From: Boswellia sacra
Taxonomy: Eukaryota > Streptophyta > Magnoliopsida > Sapindales > Burseraceae
Assembly: GCA_013180625.2 (NCBI GenBank)
Contig: SNVD02002406.1
Span: forward strand, 102,275-166,274
DNA length: 64,000 bases
Reading direction: 5' to 3'
The notes under the pieces: model-generated
Database searches by the model: none
What the model saw: only the letters and a program-made list of their open reading frames with translations
Told to the model about the DNA's origin: nothing
In this document: positions 38,478-51,164 of the stretch, in pieces
Numbering within the stretch: position 1 is the first letter of the stretch
How the letters are laid out: each line of letters opens with the position of its first letter
Translations under genes and position numbers: made by a program

Positions 38478-40154
38478 GAATTTCTTTTTTTTTTTTGTTT
38501 GGCTTTAAAATATTATAGTAATACATGATTAAATTCAATATATATAAAAAAATTCTAAAAGGCTTTAATATTACAATAAGTTGATGAATTAGAAAACAAA
38601 ATGTGAAAAAATCATCACAGTAATCATTATCTGATTTTTTTTTTCTTTTCCTACTTGGAAAGCCATCTTTTTATGAAAAAAAAAATGTAAATTTTTACGA
38701 TCAAAGTTGTTTAAAAAATATTTTACCTTTTAGTTGTAACTTAGCTGTCATTATTCATTTTGCATCTTTCATAAACATGTTGATAAAGTTGAGCTATTTG
38801 CAGCTATTTTGATACTTTAAGCACCTAATTTTTCTAGACAACAATTTATAAAACTTAAAAATTTCAATGCTTGTCTGCACACCCTTTATGATACTAAAAT
38901 AAACCCTAAAAATTATTATTTCTTATTTATTACATAATTCTTTTTATTTTCTATATGCAACCAAATATTATTCTTTTTCTCTAGCATCTTCATTTTTTCA
39001 CTCTTGGAAACTGTTGTCTCCACAAAAAGTCTATGGGTTTCATTATCTAGATTTTTTTTTCCTAAAAATCAAGATGTTGATCACACCCAAGTAGGTCAGA
39101 AATCTTTATGTAGTGAAAATCTTGTAAGAAAAATTTCTAGGCGGCACTACTGCCAGTACTGCTACCTGTATATTACTAAAAAAGAAAAAAAAAAAGTCTA
39201 CACTATCCAAAAATATGGGTAAATTCAGGCTTTTTGTTATTACTTATATATTATGTTGGCAAAAAGTTTCTTAATTTTGGAGTCTCAAATTGATGAAAGT
39301 AAAGCCATTCTAATCTATTAAAACAAAAAATAAAATAAAATAAAATGACGAAAGTACAACATATATTTCCTCAATCTAATTGGGCTTACTGAAAAATTTT
39401 AAAAATAATAATAATAATAGGAACCTTCACTTTTTGACAGCTAAAGAACTAGACAAATTTTTTCAGTTGTAGAGTTTTATAGCTCAATAATTTTATAATC
39501 CAAAAGACTTTTCAGCTATCAAGTTATAGCGTTAGACAAATGGCTGAGTACAGTTAACTTTTTTTATAGTGTGATTATTTATCATAGTTTCTTTAAATTT
39601 CTTTTTTTAATTCTCAATCTTATAATTAGTAGTATTAACAGAATTTGTCCATTTTTCATCCTTAAATTTTTGCTAAACGCGCGACTTTCCATGGTATGAA
39701 TCTTCTTAAACGAATGATTTTGATAAAATAATTGTTATAATTTATCATTTTAACATTTTATAGTGTTGGCATATACACAGGGATGGTCGGCAGTGGCAAC
39801 CACAGTTCGGCCGATACCCCAAGCCATCATAGTGCATGTTTTACTTTTATTGGCATCAAAATTGGTAATTGGAATGATATCCTATACTACTGTGTACTAC
39901 TACATAGTTTGACAAAATATAACAACGAAATGTATTATCGTATTTATACCATTACAGTCCTTAGAGTTTGCGTATTTTTATTACTTAAACCCAACTATTG
40001 GCTTCTGTCTATTTTTTTACTAAGAGGGAGGGCACTACAGGCATTTTCATCAAAAACAAATATAAATCTAATTTTCTAGACAAAATGGAATAACTATTTC
40101 TATTTCAACGACAAAATAACCTATTCGCCGCACCAAAGTTACCAGCCAACAACC
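38478..40154. repeat. R repeat, copy C, first part
   Basis: At about 38478 the sequence jumps back to the equivalent of position 1875 of copy A (TTTTTGTTTGGCTTTAAAATA), so C is a tandem duplicate joined to B'. It lacks the Tourist-like MITE (about 38817) and the 9-kb MULE (about 39535). It is interrupted at 40155. Confidence 0.85.
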
Positions 40155-42695
40155 TAGGCTTGGGCATTTGCCCCGGACCCACCACGGTTCATAGGGGCGG
40201 GTCTGGGGCAGAAAATTTCTGCCCCGGCCGGGGCAGATCCGGGTCCGGGTCCAGCCATTTGGACCCGTAGACCGGCCCCACCCTGCAAGGTTAAGGGTGT
40301 ATTTATAAAATTTTTAAAGTTTAGGACTGTTATGTAATTTTTTAGGTTATATTTGTTAAACTTTTCATATATATAAATTCTTAATAATTTTACAAATAAT
40401 ACAAATACTTTAATAAAAATGACATTTTAATTAATAATTAACATATTTTAGTATATTAACATCAATTTCGTCATATTATAATGACAAAATAAAATATTTG
40501 TATTTTATAGTAATTGAATTTGTATAACATATACAATATTGATATAGATTATTAAGTACTAATTAAATTATTACAATATTAACAAGATTATTTTTAAAAT
40601 ATATATCTTTAATATAATCAATATATTATTTCCCAAATATGTAAATAAAAATAGGATAAAAATAATCTTATAACCTTAAATATATGATTTATCGTAAATT
40701 CTTGATTTAAATTAATTAATTTAATTATTAATGTTTCATAAATACATATAATGTTAATTATTTGGTATATGTCAATAATATTACTGCTATTATTAGATTG
40801 AAACTAAATCAACATGTTATTAAAAATTTATTTAATTGTATTATCAACTATTTAAAAAATTATCAATTAAATAATTTATAAGCAATAATATACTTTTAAC
40901 ATTATTTATAATCAAGTATGTAACATTATTACTAATATAATTAAATGACAATTAATGATAATTAAATATTTGTATTTTATAGTAATTAAATTTATATAAT
41001 ATATACAATCTTGATATAGATTACTAAGTACTAATTAAATTATTGCAATATTAACATGATTATTTTAAAAATGTATATCTTTAATATAATCAATATATTA
41101 TTTTCCAAATATGTAAATAAAAATAGGATAAAAATAATCTTATAACTTTAAATATATGATTTATCGTAAATTCTTAATTTAAATTAATTAATTTAATTAT
41201 TAATGTTTCATAAATACATATAATGTTAATTATTTGGTATATGTCAATAATATTATTGCTATTATTAGATTGAAACTAAATCAACATGTTATTAAAAATT
41301 TATTTAATTGTATTATCAACTATTTAAAAAATTGTCAATTAAATAATTTATAAGCGATAATATACTTTTAACATTATTTCTAATCAAGTATGTAACATTA
41401 TTACTAATATAATTAAATGACAATTAATGGTAATTAAATATTTGTATTTTATAGTAATTAAATTTGTATAATATATATAATCTTGATATAGATTACTAAG
41501 TACTAATTAAATTATTGCAATATTAACATTATTATTTTAAAAATGTATATCTTTAACATAATCAATATATTATTACCCAAATATGTAAATAAAAATAGGA
41601 TAAAAATAATCTTATGACCTTAAATATATGATTTATTGTAAATTCTTAATTTAAATTAATTAATTTAATTATTAATGTTTCACAAATACATATAATGTTA
41701 ATTAATTAGTATATACAAATCATATTATTAATATTATTAGATTGAAATTAAATCAACTTACTGTTAAAAAAGTGTTAATTAACTAGTTTACAAGAATAAT
41801 ACATTTTTAACATTATTTTTAATAAAGCATGTAACATTATTACTAATAAAATCAAATGGTAATTAAATATTTGTATTTTATAGTGATTAAATTTGTATAA
41901 CATATACAATCTTGATATAGATTACTAAGTACTATTTAAATTATTGCAATATTAATAATATTATTTTAAAAATGTATATGTTTAATATAATCAATATATT
42001 ATTTTCTAAATATGTAAATAGAAATATAATAAAAATAATCTTATAACTTTAAATATATGATTTACCGTAATTTAAATTAGTTAATTAAATTATTAATATT
42101 TCATAAATATTTATAATATTAATTATTTGGTATATACCAATCATATTATTACTATTATTAAATTGAAATTAAATGAACATGTCATTGAAAAATTATTTAA
42201 TTGTATTATCAACTATTTTAAAAATTGTCAATTAACTAATTTACAAGCAATAATAAACTTTTAACATTATTTCTAATGGAATATGTAACATTATTACTAA
42301 TAAAATCAAATGGTAATATACAACCATTTTGATTTTAGTTTGAAGATTTATTATTTTTATGATTGTTGAAAAATGATCATAGTTATAAATGATATGATGA
42401 GAAATTGATAAGGGAGTTATTTGTAAAGATGTAAATATTAGAGGGGATGAAGTTGAAAAATATAAAGATTATAGCGGTGTGATGTAAAAATATAAACAGT
42501 AGCGGTGCGGGGCGGATCTGGATCTGCTCAAAAATTCTTTGGCCTCGCCCCGTCCCGTTGCCCCTTCATTTTTTTGTCCCGCCCCGCCCCGCTCCGCCCC
42601 TCAAAGGGGCAACGGGGCGGGGCGGGGCAAAAAAAGGGGGCAACGGAACGGGACTGGATACTTGCCGCCCCGTACCCGCCCCGGTTCCAAGCCCA
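40155..42695. mobile_element. hAT-like element with GC-rich ends and an internal tandem array
   Basis: The ends are T(A/G)GGCTTGG inverted repeats followed by very GC-rich blocks (40170-40290 and 42500-42685) full of GGGGCGGG-type runs. The flanks CAACAACC (40147-40154) and CAACCACC (42696-42703) agree at 7 of 8 bases, the 8-bp target duplication of hAT elements, and B' gives the uninterrupted site. The 2-kb middle is extremely AT-rich and has no transposase. Non-autonomous. Confidence 0.8.
40492..42316. repeat. tandem array of about 470-bp AT-rich units inside the hAT-like element
   Basis: The landmark 'aaatatttgtattttatag' recurs at 40492, 40964, 41436 and 41865 (periods 472, 472 and 429 bp). 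Units one and two are nearly identical; the third and fourth are more diverged and carry deletions. No open frame runs through the unit. Confidence 0.93.
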
Positions 42696-44141
42696 CAACC
42701 ACCAATGCAGCAACTGCCATTACTTCCACGAGCAACTAGTAGCTAGAAATTAATGAACTAGGACTTCTGCGATTGCCTAATAAAGAAGAACCAACGCCTA
42801 AATTCTCGCAAATGGGCCACACCAGTAGCCCAAACTAGCTCAATCGACACCAACTCAAGTTCAAGCTATAGACAATGGAAGTAAAAATCTATAAACAAAA
42901 TGACACCACATTCAAACAACCCCCAAATAAAACAATAATAACATCACAGCTGACCACCATGCACCTAATAAAATCCATCGGCAATTTTTAATCTTGAAAG
43001 CCAAAACCCATTTGGGACTTTCTTTGAACACCTTATCTACACCTATTTCCATTCACTAAGCCTTACTATAAGACTCAACACTAACACCAATAGTGCAAAC
43101 AACAAAGTTAACAATAACCTATTTGAAAATATGGATCTGGTTTTGGGTTTAAAGATTTATGGTAGATTTTTCGAGCTTAATCTGATGGTGCATTTATATG
43201 AACCATCGATAAGGCAAATGGAAGTTTTGGTGGTGAGTCAATCACGGCTAAAGGTGACAAGAAAGTGCAGCAGTGGCGCTCGAGCTTGGGATGCTGGGGC
43301 TGTGATCTGTACACCATTAAATCAAGATATCAACTTCGCAAACCTAAAACTAAATTCAAAGAATAAAAAGAGAAAGAATGGGATAAGAAGGAGAACAAAG
43401 AGAAGAGAAAAAGGAAGCTGGAGTAGGTGGTGGGATGGTCGCCGCCAAGGTGGTGCTGTGGTCACCGGCACAAATTTTGACCAGAAAAAGTTAGAAACGA
43501 AATTTAATAGACTTAGAAATTAATGTTGAAGAAGATGATGGATTAAAAAAGTCTTTTTACAATCCTGTTAGTAGGAAAAGGAACGGAAACTTTTTGGTGG
43601 ACTTAGCCAAATATATATGTAAATTTTAAGGACCGTCACGATAAAATGTGATAATAAGTTTTTGAATGACATTATACTAAATCATATGAGTAGTATATGG
43701 TATTATATTATTGAAAATTATAAAATGTTTCAAGATTTATGTATTTATTTTTATAATTGTACATTTTGCATTTTTTATAATAGACACGTTGATAGCTTGA
43801 GCTACATCTAGCACTTTCAATATTTTAAACACACAAATTTGTTATATATCAATTTATAGACACATCCTTTGTGATACTAAAATAAACCCTCAAAGTTACC
43901 ATTTTTTATTCATCTCATTATACCTTTTATTCTCTATCTATATCCAACTGACTATTTTTCAATTTCTCTACCATCTTCATTTTTCTCCTCAGAAAACTGT
44001 TGTCTCCACATAAGTCTGCGGCTTACATAATTATCTAGATTTTTCTTTCATTGTTACATTTTTTTCCCCCAAAAACCACGATAATGTTACACTGTGCCAA
44101 GGTAAGAAGTATTTCTAGGTGCTGAAAATCTTGTTATACAA
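42696..44141. repeat. R repeat, copy C, second part
   Basis: Resumes R after the hAT-like element and matches 13340-14318 of copy A. It has about 200-300 bp (42745-43010) not seen in copy A. The 130-codon open frame at 43131-43523 is not preserved in copy A, so I do not call it a gene. It ends at the MULE target TGTTATACAA. Confidence 0.8.
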
Positions 44142-45877
44142 GGGAAAATTAGAGAACCCCTAGTTTTGGTTGAAATAACCTTGCCCCCCACTTTTGGAAT
44201 AGTATGAAGACCCCTAAATTCCATTTGTTGTCAAGGAATCTGTTAAATAAAACAAAATCTTTTGTGGAAAGACATATTTACCCATTTGACTTTTCAAAAA
44301 ATTAAATAACATAAGTAACAAATAAAAAGCCTATTGATAATTAAATGAAAACAAAAATTGTAATAATTAAATAAAAATGAGTCTATTAAAAAAATATTAC
44401 AACAAACCATAAACTTTTTTTCATATAAATTTTGTAGAGTTATTCACCAATACTTATCATCATTTTTAAATTCAATTCAATAATCAATTTTAAAAAATCA
44501 TAAAAATACAAAAACCTATGAAATAAAAACACAATCCAGCAAATATCAACAAATTAAACAATGCAACTTCCAACAACCATATCTCCACGTACTTACCACC
44601 ACCCTCTACACAACCCATAAAGCAGTCGGCACCCTCCTCCACACCGCTACATCAATATCGATCACCATCCTTTACACAACCAGTAAAGCAGGCGACACCA
44701 CCCTCCACACAACCAGATCAAGTTCTAATTGGTTTATGCGAATCTTTATCCACAGTATTATCAACCTCTGAATTTAGTGAAAATGGCCCTCTTTCTGCAT
44801 ACATTCACTTATTTCACGAAATTGATTTGTGTTAATCATAGTTCATAAACAAAGTTCCAAATGCAACTGCATTGACAGAGTGGTATACAAGTCAAGACTA
44901 TTAATAATCAATTTAGAGAATAGATCAGTCATCAAATAGCGTAAACCCTTCGACTTAGACGCACACTGAAACAAGAATCAATAAAACTCATCCTTATTGA
45001 TAATAAACGCTCAAATTAACTAATAATAAAACAACCCCTTTTTCAAAAAATTATATCAATAATAATCACATCACAAGCGAATGCAAGATCTTGAGCTAGC
45101 TAGGTAATACATGCAAAATTTCCCAGTCAATAAACGAAAAAGAAACCTCAAATGATAGAGTGTGACAGAAATGAACCCATTGATTAGAAATCAAGAAGCG
45201 AATGCTTCCACTCTCTACTTCTACCAATTGACAAAATGGATAATCTCATGAACCTTTCCTACCTTTTGGCTTAATATCATCAATATAGACCATTTGCACT
45301 TTTATATAAATTTAGTTCCTATGTTTTAGAAAATCTATCACAAAACTCCTTTTTGTTAGTTTTATCGTTAGATAAAATAATTTTTTTCATCCAATTTCAT
45401 AGTAATTACTGAAATACCCTCAACCCTATTTTAAAAATACATGTGCATAATTATAATATACATTTGGAGTTGAAATGATGTTTTTATCCCTAATAAGTTG
45501 ATCAAATATGAAAATGGTTGTGGTACATTTGATGTACCATACATCAATTTGTATAAAAATTGTAAATGAATATATAAAAGTTGTAAATAAATAATATAAA
45601 AGTTGTAATACAATTTTTATATTTACTGATTTACACCTTTTATATAATTATAATTTACAATTTTTATAGAGTTATTTACAACTTTTATTCATGAGTTTAC
45701 GATTTTTATACAAAAATTTTGTTGGATTGGTTCAACTGCTATACTGCAGCCAGACTCGTAAAATATTAAAAGAAAATCTCCTCTCTCTACCTGTTTATCT
45801 CTCTGCTCAACTCTTTCACTTACATCTCTCTTCGACTCTTGGAAGACCGATTGATGGCCAAGATACCTCCTCACCTT

Positions 45878-46599
45878 TAGGGATGTCAAAATTACCCGGA
45901 CGGGGCCAGGTACTGGATCCCCAGCCCGATATTGCCGGGGAATTACCCAGATTTTCGGGGAGATTGGTCGGGGACGAGAAGAGTAATCCCGACGAACGTC
46001 TAAGGTTGGACAGGGGTCGACAACCTGCCAAAATACTCGACAAAACTCGATGCACTCGATAGAGCTCGACACGACTCGACATGTAGGTGTCGAGTGTCAG
46101 ATGATGCATTCATCCGACACTCGATACTTACATGTATATTATGTCGGATTCACAATCGACACTCGATATCAGTCTATTTTCAAAGACTTCAAGTGTCAGA
46201 TGCATCATCCGACACTCGACACTTACATGTCGAGTCGTGTCAATTTCTATTGAGCAAGTCGAGTTTTGTCGAGTTCTGTAAAGCGTTTTGGTAGGTTGCT
46301 TGTTTTAGCTTTTTTTTTTTTTTTTTTTTTGCCTTTTTGTATCATATTTAACTATAACAGCCTTGTATTTGCAGGTTGAAGCAAATGGCAAGTGAATTGT
46401 AGATAATAGAGGATGTCTACGTACAATTTTTTAAAATAAAAAACAGAATTAAATTATCCAGAGTACATATCCGAGGAATTCAATTCTCCGACCCTGAAAA
46501 TTCCGGAGAATTTTTCAGAGACAGGGATCAAAAAACCTTCCCGAAACCGAGACCGGGGATTGAGGTCCCTGACTCGGCCCTGGGTTTTTGACATCCCTA
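45878..46599. mobile_element. 722-bp hAT-type MITE nested in the MULE
   Basis: The ends are TAGGGATGTCAAAA-type inverted repeats (right end read as TAGGGATGTCAAAAACCC). The flanks are CTCACCTT (45870-45877) and CTCACTTT (46600-46607), an 8-bp duplication with one mismatch. Inside the ends are CCGGGGA-type GC-rich stretches and a long central palindrome. No transposase. Confidence 0.88.
46018..46305. repeat. long imperfect palindrome, about 90-bp arms, built on TCGA(C/G) repeats
   Basis: The left arm (from 46018, caacctgccaaaatactcga) and the right arm (ending near 46305, ggtaggttgct) are reverse complements over about 90 bp. Each arm contains repeated CTCGACA / TGTCGAG motifs. The RNA or single strand would fold into a strong hairpin. 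It lies in the middle of the hAT-type MITE. Confidence 0.85.
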
Positions 46600-49078
46600 C
46601 TCACTTTGCTCGCTTGCTTCCTCTTCTCTTGCTTCTACCAATAAATGGAAGATCGATGCCCAAAATCATGCACGCTCACCCCTCTCTTTTCACAAACCCA
46701 CTTCACCTTATGATCACAAGAAACATTCGGCTACCATAGAAAACAGATCACCCAATTTTTTCACAATCAATAGGAAGAAGAAGAGGAATAGAAATTTCAT
46801 AGTAGAATACAATATGATAAAATAGATCTATATGACTACTTGAGTTAAGTTGACACCTAATGAATTCTCTAATTATTTATAGGTTTCATGGATTCTTCAA
46901 AGAAAATATAAACATTAAAGATTTGTGTGAAGTTATGGTCTCCTCCAAAATTAATTTATTTTTTTCAGTGTATAAAAGATGAAAATCACTAAGCAGAATG
47001 CAACATGTACATAGATATTTTAGAGGACAGTACAAATATAAAGCTCAAGATTCTTAAGAAAATCAAAATCAATGCCCGGATTTTAGTAGGGGTGACAATT
47101 TAGGTCAAAATACGCGAAGACAATACGAACACGATACACGATTAATAAATGGATCGAATTTATGTTAAAGGTATTCAATATACCAACCTATTTAATGGCA
47201 TGAATAATTAAACATATCTTATCAATCTTTAACCTGTAAACTTATTTAATGATATGAATTTTTTCCTACTTAAAACATATATATTATAAAATTAAAAATT
47301 TTATATTATAAAATAAATTAATTTACATAATAATGAATTATGATTATTTTAATAATTTTTTATACTCATAATTATTTATATTCTAAAAATAATTTTAATT
47401 CATATAAATATACAAAATATGATATATTATGTATAATTAGATTAAATAATTAAGTAAATTATATAAATTAAATATGACAGAATTATAATACTTAAGTGAT
47501 ACATTTAATAATCATATCGAATCTATGTTTTATATCTCAATACGAATAATTAAATGAGTCGACATTCTTGACACAAATTGCCTCCTTTAATTTTAAAAAA
47601 GACAAATTCACTATGTGAGAACATAGTAGTAATGAAAATTTCCGACCTTGATCTGAAAACCATAATCTAATCTATATGAGAATTCGGTCAGCCGTGCAAA
47701 TTTCGTGGAAGAAAAATGAAAAAAAAAAAAATTCCCATTTGACTAAAACACAGACACTTTGAGTTTTAAAAAGCAGAATCTCAAGAAGAAATAAAGAAAC
47801 AAAACACTACTTACTGAATCAAAATCAAAATCTGAAGAGAACTGAAATCTGGTTTGATGCACGAATACAAGACAAATTAAAACATGCACTACTTCAACTC
47901 AAGTCTGTCCGTCTTATGTGTAAGTACTTGGACCAAAAGCTTTAACCTAATCGTAGCTGAATGTTTAATCCCTGCACTTTCCCAATTTACTTTCCAAGAT
48001 GGTAGCCTACAGAAAAGGTACAACAAGAGTTTCAGAGGACCCAGATGAATTGGCTTGTCATCCCTTGCAAGCTATGGCCGACAGTTTGGCCACCAAGTTT
48101 TGACTAATCACTCTTGAATGCCCCACAGCATGCCTCTTCCTCTGTATTTGATGATGGAGGTCTTATGCGATGATTGAGGCTCTGTGTTGAACAAGGTTGA
48201 ACGTTGGTTGAAGAAGGCCTAAGCTGTGCGTGATTTAGCATTTAGGGACTTGGTTTAATTACATTAGTTTAATATTTACTAATATTAGTTTAGTTAATTA
48301 TATTAGCAAAATATTGTTAATATCAAATTTACTTTCTAAATCATATTTATGTTAGTATGATATTATGAAATAACGATTATAATCCTCCATGTTCAAATTA
48401 TTTATATCCATTTAATTGACAAAACAAACAAAAATGCAAGTCAAAGTACCAAAAATTGAAGTAATAAACTGCTCATATTTGAAGAAATTAACGAAGAAGC
48501 AACAAATAAAAGAAAGGCTAATCAAGTGAAAGAAAAGTTACTCTTGGAACCAGCGGCTTCTCTGCTCTTTCTTTGTGATGTTCTTGAGTTAACCGGAATC
48601 CAAATCTGTTGAAAAATCAAAGGACTTGTTGGAGAGGCACCGGCTTTCTGTCGGAGAAGAGCTCGTCGACGGGTGCCTTCTTAGAATCCAAATCTCTAGA
48701 TTTTAGTTAAGGTCAGGGCTTTGATAGAAGGATGAAAATTGGGAATGGAGAAAGAGAACGATAGAATGAAATTTGGGGGAGAGGAGAGATGGAAGAAGAG
48801 AGAGAAGAAGATGAAGATTTGATGGAGGACAAACGGTGAGAAAGAAAAAACAATGAAGTAAAAGAGATTGGTTTCTTGTTTTTTTATTAATTTCTATTTT
48901 ATTTATTAGCTTTGGTTAGTTTTCATATTATTTTCATTTCTTCTTTAATTGACCAAATTACCCTAACACCATTATCTGCAAGTGAAGTCTAGGGGACTTC
49001 AAGTTACTATTCTAAAAGTGAGGGAAAAAGTTATTTTGACCAAAACTAGGGTTTCCCTAGTAATTTCCTGTTATACAA

Positions 49079-49800
49079 AATTCAGGCGACACAATTGCTG
49101 CATTGCCAAAAGCAAATAATAATAATAGGTTTATTTGAAATTTATTTATTTTTAACTCAATTCTAAGTATCAAATATATATATATATATATATGTAGTTG
49201 TTGTTGTTATTGTTATTATTATTTTTTATTGTCTTAATTGATTAATTTGACTTAGTTTTTTTTAAGTTTTGCAAATCATATCAAAGGTTAACAAAGAAAG
49301 TACAGGGTACTCACAGGTTAGTCACATGCTAATTTTATATTCTCTCAAATTAGTAACAATGATAAACAATCGGTTTCAAATTTGAAAATGTGAATTTTGA
49401 TTTGTTAAAATAAAAGAAGAAAAGAAGTAAACTTAAAATTTAATGGAATAGATAGTAGAAAGAAACATAATACCTATAAATTTGGAAGCTTATAATAAAA
49501 TTTTAAATAATATCGTACTTACAATTAATTTATGTAATTAAATTTATAGAATCTATTACTATAACATATCATTATAAATAAAAATTGATAATTGATAATA
49601 AATAATAAATAATTATCTATTGAATAAAATTATATTACCTCAATTTTTATATATTTGATTATATTAATTAATTATATATTTAACTATTCTCACATTCTTG
49701 TGGAACAATTTATAATTAATCTCATAGACCAACTGAGATGAAGATAGATTTTATGAACTCTTTCTCATCATAGAATATCATGTGACTGCTCTATGATGTC
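49079..49800. other. end of R copy C and AT-rich intergenic sequence
   Basis: 49079-49135 resembles the R segment that follows the MULE target in other R sub-repeats. It is followed by a (TA)n run at 49171-49193 and AT-rich sequence without a gene. Confidence 0.5.
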
Positions 49801-50175
49801 AACACGTGTGAAGCAGTCTAGCAAGGTCAATCTCCTTTGAACACGTGTCAAGTAAAAAATAACTACTTTCCTGAAAACAGCACCCTTGGAAAACCAGGTG
49901 CACTGAAGCCGACGAGGTTGCCACCGCTTTCAGTCTGCAGCATCAATTATTACTATCAATTTCCGTTTCAAATTACAAAAAGTAAAACCAGATTGGACAA
50001 GAGCCATCAAATCAAGCCAATACTTTATGCACATCCTTGAAACATCCCATGTAGTTGAACCCATCTGATCTTTACCTAATACCAGATAAAACCAAGGGAA
50101 CCAGGCCCATAGTTTCGTCTCCTTGTTTCCCAAAACCTGTTTCTATGTGTTTGCTGGCTGCTGCACATATAAATA
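49801..50175 (+). promoter_or_regulatory. promoter of the 88-aa gene: two G-boxes and a TATA box
   Basis: CACGTG occurs at 49803-49808 and 49842-49847, both as ACACGTGT, the ABRE/G-box core bound by bZIP and bHLH factors. A TATA box TATAAATA lies at 50168-50175, 82 bp upstream of the ATG at 50257. The arrangement suggests a stress- or ABA-responsive promoter; that response is inferred. Confidence 0.55.
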
Positions 50176-50256
50176 ATATACTTTTTATGTATGGGCTTTC
50201 AGTGTTTTCATCGACTTCATTAGACACTTTCCGTACCTTGAAAGCAAACTCTGTCA

Positions 50257-50523
50257 ATGGCACCTACAGCAGCAATGTTAACATTGTTTCACCACAACAA
50301 ACCCACTTCCGATCCTCCAGCTTTTCCTTCTTCAAGACCAAATGCAACAGCAGTGGCGGCGGCGGCAGCATCATCTCTTGAGGTAAAAGTTTCTGCAGTG
50401 AAATGGGTACAACAAGGCTATGTTAAAAGGAAAGCAAACGACCAGGAATCATCTGCGGTGGATAATTCTTCTTCTGCATTGGAGAACAGGTTTCAAGAGG
50501 CCTTGGAATTCAGCTGGTGGTGA
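50257..50523 (+). CDS. small intronless protein of unknown function, 88 aa
   Basis: A single open frame starts with MAPTAAMLTLFHHNKPTS and ends QEALEFSWW. The N-terminal third is rich in Thr, Pro, Ser and Ala and contains an Ala run (about residues 31-38). The middle (VKWVQQGYVKRKAND) is basic, and the C-terminus is a short amphipathic segment with paired Trp. No signal peptide or membrane segment is obvious. A TATA box at 50168 and a short leader precede it, and it lies between repeats and the pyrophosphatase gene, in the low-repeat part of the window. I do not recognise the family. The start was chosen as the first ATG downstream of the TATA box. It could be a small plant-specific protein; expression evidence would settle it. 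Confidence 0.6.
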   Translation: MAPTAAMLTLFHHNKPTSDPPAFPSSRPNATAVAAAAASSLEVKVSAVKWVQQGYVKRKANDQESSAVDNSSSALENRFQEALEFSWW

Positions 50524-51164
50524 AGTGAAAGGGCTTTTGATGCTTTTTCTGGTTATTATAATGGAAAAGGTTTTGCATTTTGTACGCATATCCCACCTTT
50601 ACAAGCATAATGTAAATAATTTCAAATGTTTTATAGAAATGAATGGTATATTATGATGAAATGAAGGAAAGATGCCCATGTCAACCTCCACCATGTTGGA
50701 AAACTAGAGGCAGGAACAAGATAACAGCTCTTAGATGGAAAATTACCGGTCAACTGATGTTATGATTTTATCTTTATGTTATTGGATTGATAACATTGTC
50801 ATTTACTAACGTTCAGATCCTTCGAAGGGAATTGATAGCACGCACATTCATTTACTCCACAAATTCCTTTGTACAAGATATCATCCATCACCTCATAAAG
50901 AGAAAACAATCTTTGACCTTTGCGTAAATATGATAATTCTGAACAAGAACAATTCTTGTGACTAAGTTAATGGATCCCAAATAAATATTCCAACCCAAAA
51001 ATGGTTCTTTAAATTTGTCGAGTCCAGTTACATAAAACAAGTAGACTACATAGAAGGCGTTTATCCAAACTTACGATAACCAACCATCAATATCACCAAG
51101 ACTTGCTCTATGGAATAAAAAATTTAACGCTAGCCGGGTAGCACCAACTCTTGGGAGCTGCATT
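50524..51164. other. intergenic sequence between convergent genes
   Basis: Contains the 3' side of the small gene and the 3' untranslated region of the pyrophosphatase gene; the two genes are convergent. No further gene is visible. Confidence 0.6.

Larger units (their letters stand above)
44142..49068. mobile_element. 4.9-kb non-autonomous MULE with perfect 10-bp target duplication
   Basis: TGTTATACAA occurs at 44132-44141 and 49069-49078. The ends are inverted repeats of about 60 bp: gggaaaattagagaac on the left, and ggaaattactagggaaacc read from the right, both followed by cctagttttggt. No transposase motif is present. The interior holds a nested hAT-type element (45878-46599), very AT-rich stretches (47270-47520), a CCACC-rich block (44570-44710) and a purine-rich block (48650-48860) that could be captured gene scraps; none has a sustained frame. 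Confidence 0.88.

Noticed and set aside
42505..42753. Overlapping Pro/Gly-rich open frames on both strands
   Set aside because: Produced by the GC-rich terminal repeat of the hAT-like element; low complexity in every frame.
43131..43523. 130-codon open frame in R copy C
   Set aside because: Not maintained in copy A, where the matching sequence has stops and indels.
45689..46109. Open frames of 97-127 codons on both strands
   Set aside because: They cross the boundary and palindrome of a MITE and have no domain-like content.
46118..46190. Separate regulatory element between the palindrome arms
   Set aside because: It is simply the loop of the palindrome and has no recognisable binding motif.
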